A DNA stretch of 64,000 bases, taken from Pycnopodia helianthoides (Eukaryota; Echinodermata; Asteroidea; Forcipulatida; Asteriidae). The DNA lies in contig JASTWB010000040.1 of the NCBI GenBank assembly GCA_032158295.1, positions 1 to 64,000 on the forward strand, read 5' to 3'. Under the pieces are notes generated by a model. That model did not search any database, was not told where the DNA came from, and was given only the letters and a program-made list of their open reading frames with translations. The position numbers and the translations under genes were made by a program. Below are positions 62,761-64,000 of this stretch, one piece after another; within the stretch, counting starts at the first letter, position 1, and each line of letters begins with the position of its first letter.

Positions 62761-63036
62761 ACATTGTTCTTGTAATGACACACATCCCATCTCAGTGAGC
62801 CAAATATTAACAGATTTTTATCAAAGATTGTGGTTCTCAAAAAAGTTCCCCTTTTGAAGCCTCTTTGCTGTATAACTTCCATGTTTGTAATATGTACATG
62901 TAAGTTGAATGCATTTCACTATTTCCATTGAGAGGCACAACAGCATGAGCTTTATGTTTGACAAATAATTTGTACATCTATTTTTTGAGTCTCATTTACA
63001 AACATTTTATCAACTATAGGGGCTAAAAATACCACA
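62761..63036. other. Element 2 interior, no feature seen
   Basis: Sequence between the MITE and the stop of the ballast exon; a 3' untranslated region on the minus strand is possible. Confidence 0.45.
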
Positions 63037-63265
63037 CTAAATTCGAGTGAGAAGAGGAATTCTTATTATATGATTGGCAATAAATTTTAGGGTTTTTAAG
63101 TTACTAATAGTCAAGTGGCGGGTAAACCCTTTATATTGTCCATTAGGGTTGGGATATGTCCTTCGGATGGCGTCCATGATACATGAAGGAAGTGGCACTC
63201 TGTTGAACCTTCCGAGGTAGCCCGTACACCATCTGACAACTTGCCTGTAAACATGGCGATTTCTT
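63037..63265 (-). CDS. Terminal exon of a P2X7-ballast-domain protein, element 2
   Basis: Acceptor CTTTGTTTGCAG immediately upstream (exon starts at 63265); stop TAG at 63039-63037. The translation opens RRNRHVYRQVVRWCTGYLGR, then NRVPLPSC and YPNPNGQYKGF. These align residue for residue with the last exon of element 1 (RKYRHVSYRQ, then NRVPLPSC, NNYEGF) and with the end of the P2X7 ballast domain. The acceptor phase is identical to element 1. A C-terminal extension of about 28 residues replaces the short acidic tail of element 1. The upstream exon should lie at the window edge: CCA|GTAAGTGTC on the minus strand places a donor at 63993, leaving 63994-64000 as the last bases of that exon. Confidence 0.8.
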
Positions 63266-63420
63266 CTGCAAACAAAGTAGTTGAAGAAAATCAAATTAGG
63301 TAAACATTTGATATCAATATTTGTTTAAAAACACAGTTTTCCCATTTTGAAGAAATCACGTACGAGTAAGGGTGGAAATATACTCTTCTGGTTTGTCCAG
63401 TCGAAAAACTTGTAGGAGAA

Positions 63421-63762
63421 CCCCCCCACACACACACACACACCCTTACATATGGCTGTTACAGGGGTACTTTCATTGTTGTTCTCCTTTTTCTGAAGAA
63501 ATCCTAATTGGGTCACCACCAGAACAAAGAAAACCTTATGGGGTAGCATTGCTCCGTAAGTTGGCATGTGTAAGCTCACACACACACACACACACTCAAG
63601 TGTGTCATGAGCTCCAATCGTGGACCCTCCTTTGTTCAACTCTTTGTCCTGACAAACGTGGACCCCATTGTTTTCCTTTGTGATAACAAACATGGACCTA
63701 TTGTCCCTTTTGTTGTAAGTCCTCGGTTTGATTGCACTACAAACTCACACACACACACTTTT
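63421..63762. repeat. Three (CA)n tracts
   Basis: CA runs at about 63426-63444, 63579-63596 and 63747-63760, spaced about 155-165 bp, in the presumed intron of the element 2 ballast gene. Confidence 0.85.
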
Positions 63763-64000
63763 GGGTTCTTTAAAGAAGTCATAAGCTGTAACATACTCAA
63801 CAATTGTGACAGAGATCAAAGTGTTTAGAAAAAATCTTGTACAGGTTTTATGGTTATTCGTTTTTCTGAGTTGAATAAATCTAATCCAACAGTCAATTAT
63901 ACTCAGGGTCAGGTAAGAGGCGTAATAATTTTTTTGGGGGGAGGGTTTGCTCCTTACATTAATTTTACAGTTCAATTAAAAAAAGACACTTACTGGTCTA

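Larger units (their letters stand above)
59408..64000. mobile_element. Kolobok-like transposon, element 2 (left part; right end outside window)
   Basis: Begins AGATCTACTTCAGCAATATC directly after TTAA (59404-59407). The empty paralogue is at 28422-28425. Content mirrors element 1: a rightward THAP exon near the left end (59803), and a leftward ballast-domain exon (63265-63037) whose splice phase matches. The terminal sequence differs from element 1, so it is a different family member. Two MITEs sit inside (61007-61167, 62525-62760). 61168-62520 holds nothing else I can support, apart from a weak similarity between about 61930-62020 and 62155-62260. Confidence 0.7.

Noticed and set aside
63372..63693. 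103- and 122-codon frames on opposite strands over the CA tracts.
   Set aside because: Low-complexity histidine/threonine or valine/cysteine repeats produced by (CA)n.

Overview
The window looks like non-coding, repeat-dominated DNA from an animal nuclear genome, most likely an echinoderm and probably a sea star. The grounds are AT-rich sequence, GT-AG introns, a THAP zinc-finger gene, P2X7-ballast-type protein exons, and several short inverted-repeat elements that I recognise from memory as common in sea-star sequence. Examples are the family beginning GGGCCCAATTTCATAGAG and the TTAA-flanked family beginning AAAGGCAG. No database search was possible. There is no bacterial operon structure, CRISPR array or ordinary intact tRNA/rRNA gene.

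Layout. 1-4330 is a tandem array of satellite A (about 436 bp). 4331-10257 is satellite B (about 312 bp, a perfect TGACGTCA site in most units). 10258-10945 is a diverged A-type stretch (A'). 10946-15617 is a segment repeated in direct orientation at 28720-31647; it carries a 187-bp minisatellite and an element built of TACGTA palindromes. 15618-23276 is interspersed sequence with many small inverted-repeat elements, a SINE, a 67-bp minisatellite and one believable host exon (20529-20930, minus, ENGASE-like). 23277-26970 repeats the order A, B, A'. 26971-28719 is mostly unrecognised. 31655-42543 is a tandem array of about 70 copies of a ~149-bp unit containing a tRNA-like module on the minus strand. 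42544-53555 is a second large B array with higher-order structure. 53556-58760 is A' interrupted by a 3.54-kb transposon. 59036-59407 is a copy of 28047-28425, interrupted by a second transposon that runs off the window end.

The most interesting content is the pair of transposons. Element 1 (54212-57751) has 18-bp perfect terminal inverted repeats and a TTAA target duplication. The duplication is confirmed because the unoccupied paralogous site is present at 25871-25874. It carries a THAP-domain reading frame at the left end and, converging from the right, a three-exon gene for a 233-codon protein with an acidic N-terminus and a P2X7-type 'ballast' cysteine domain. Element 2 (59408 to beyond 64000) has the same arrangement, begins at a TTAA whose empty paralogue is at 28422-28425, and has splice phase matching element 1. 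TTAA duplication plus a THAP domain points to the Kolobok superfamily; the ballast-domain partner is the unexpected part. Both THAP frames are broken by frameshifts, and the element 1 ballast gene has one in-frame stop. Neither element shows a recognisable transposase core, so they look like decayed or non-autonomous copies, unless assembly indels are responsible.

Many array units differ by scattered one-base deletions concentrated in patches. That pattern is typical of imperfectly polished long-read consensus in repeats, so small differences between units, and some frameshifts, should not be over-read.
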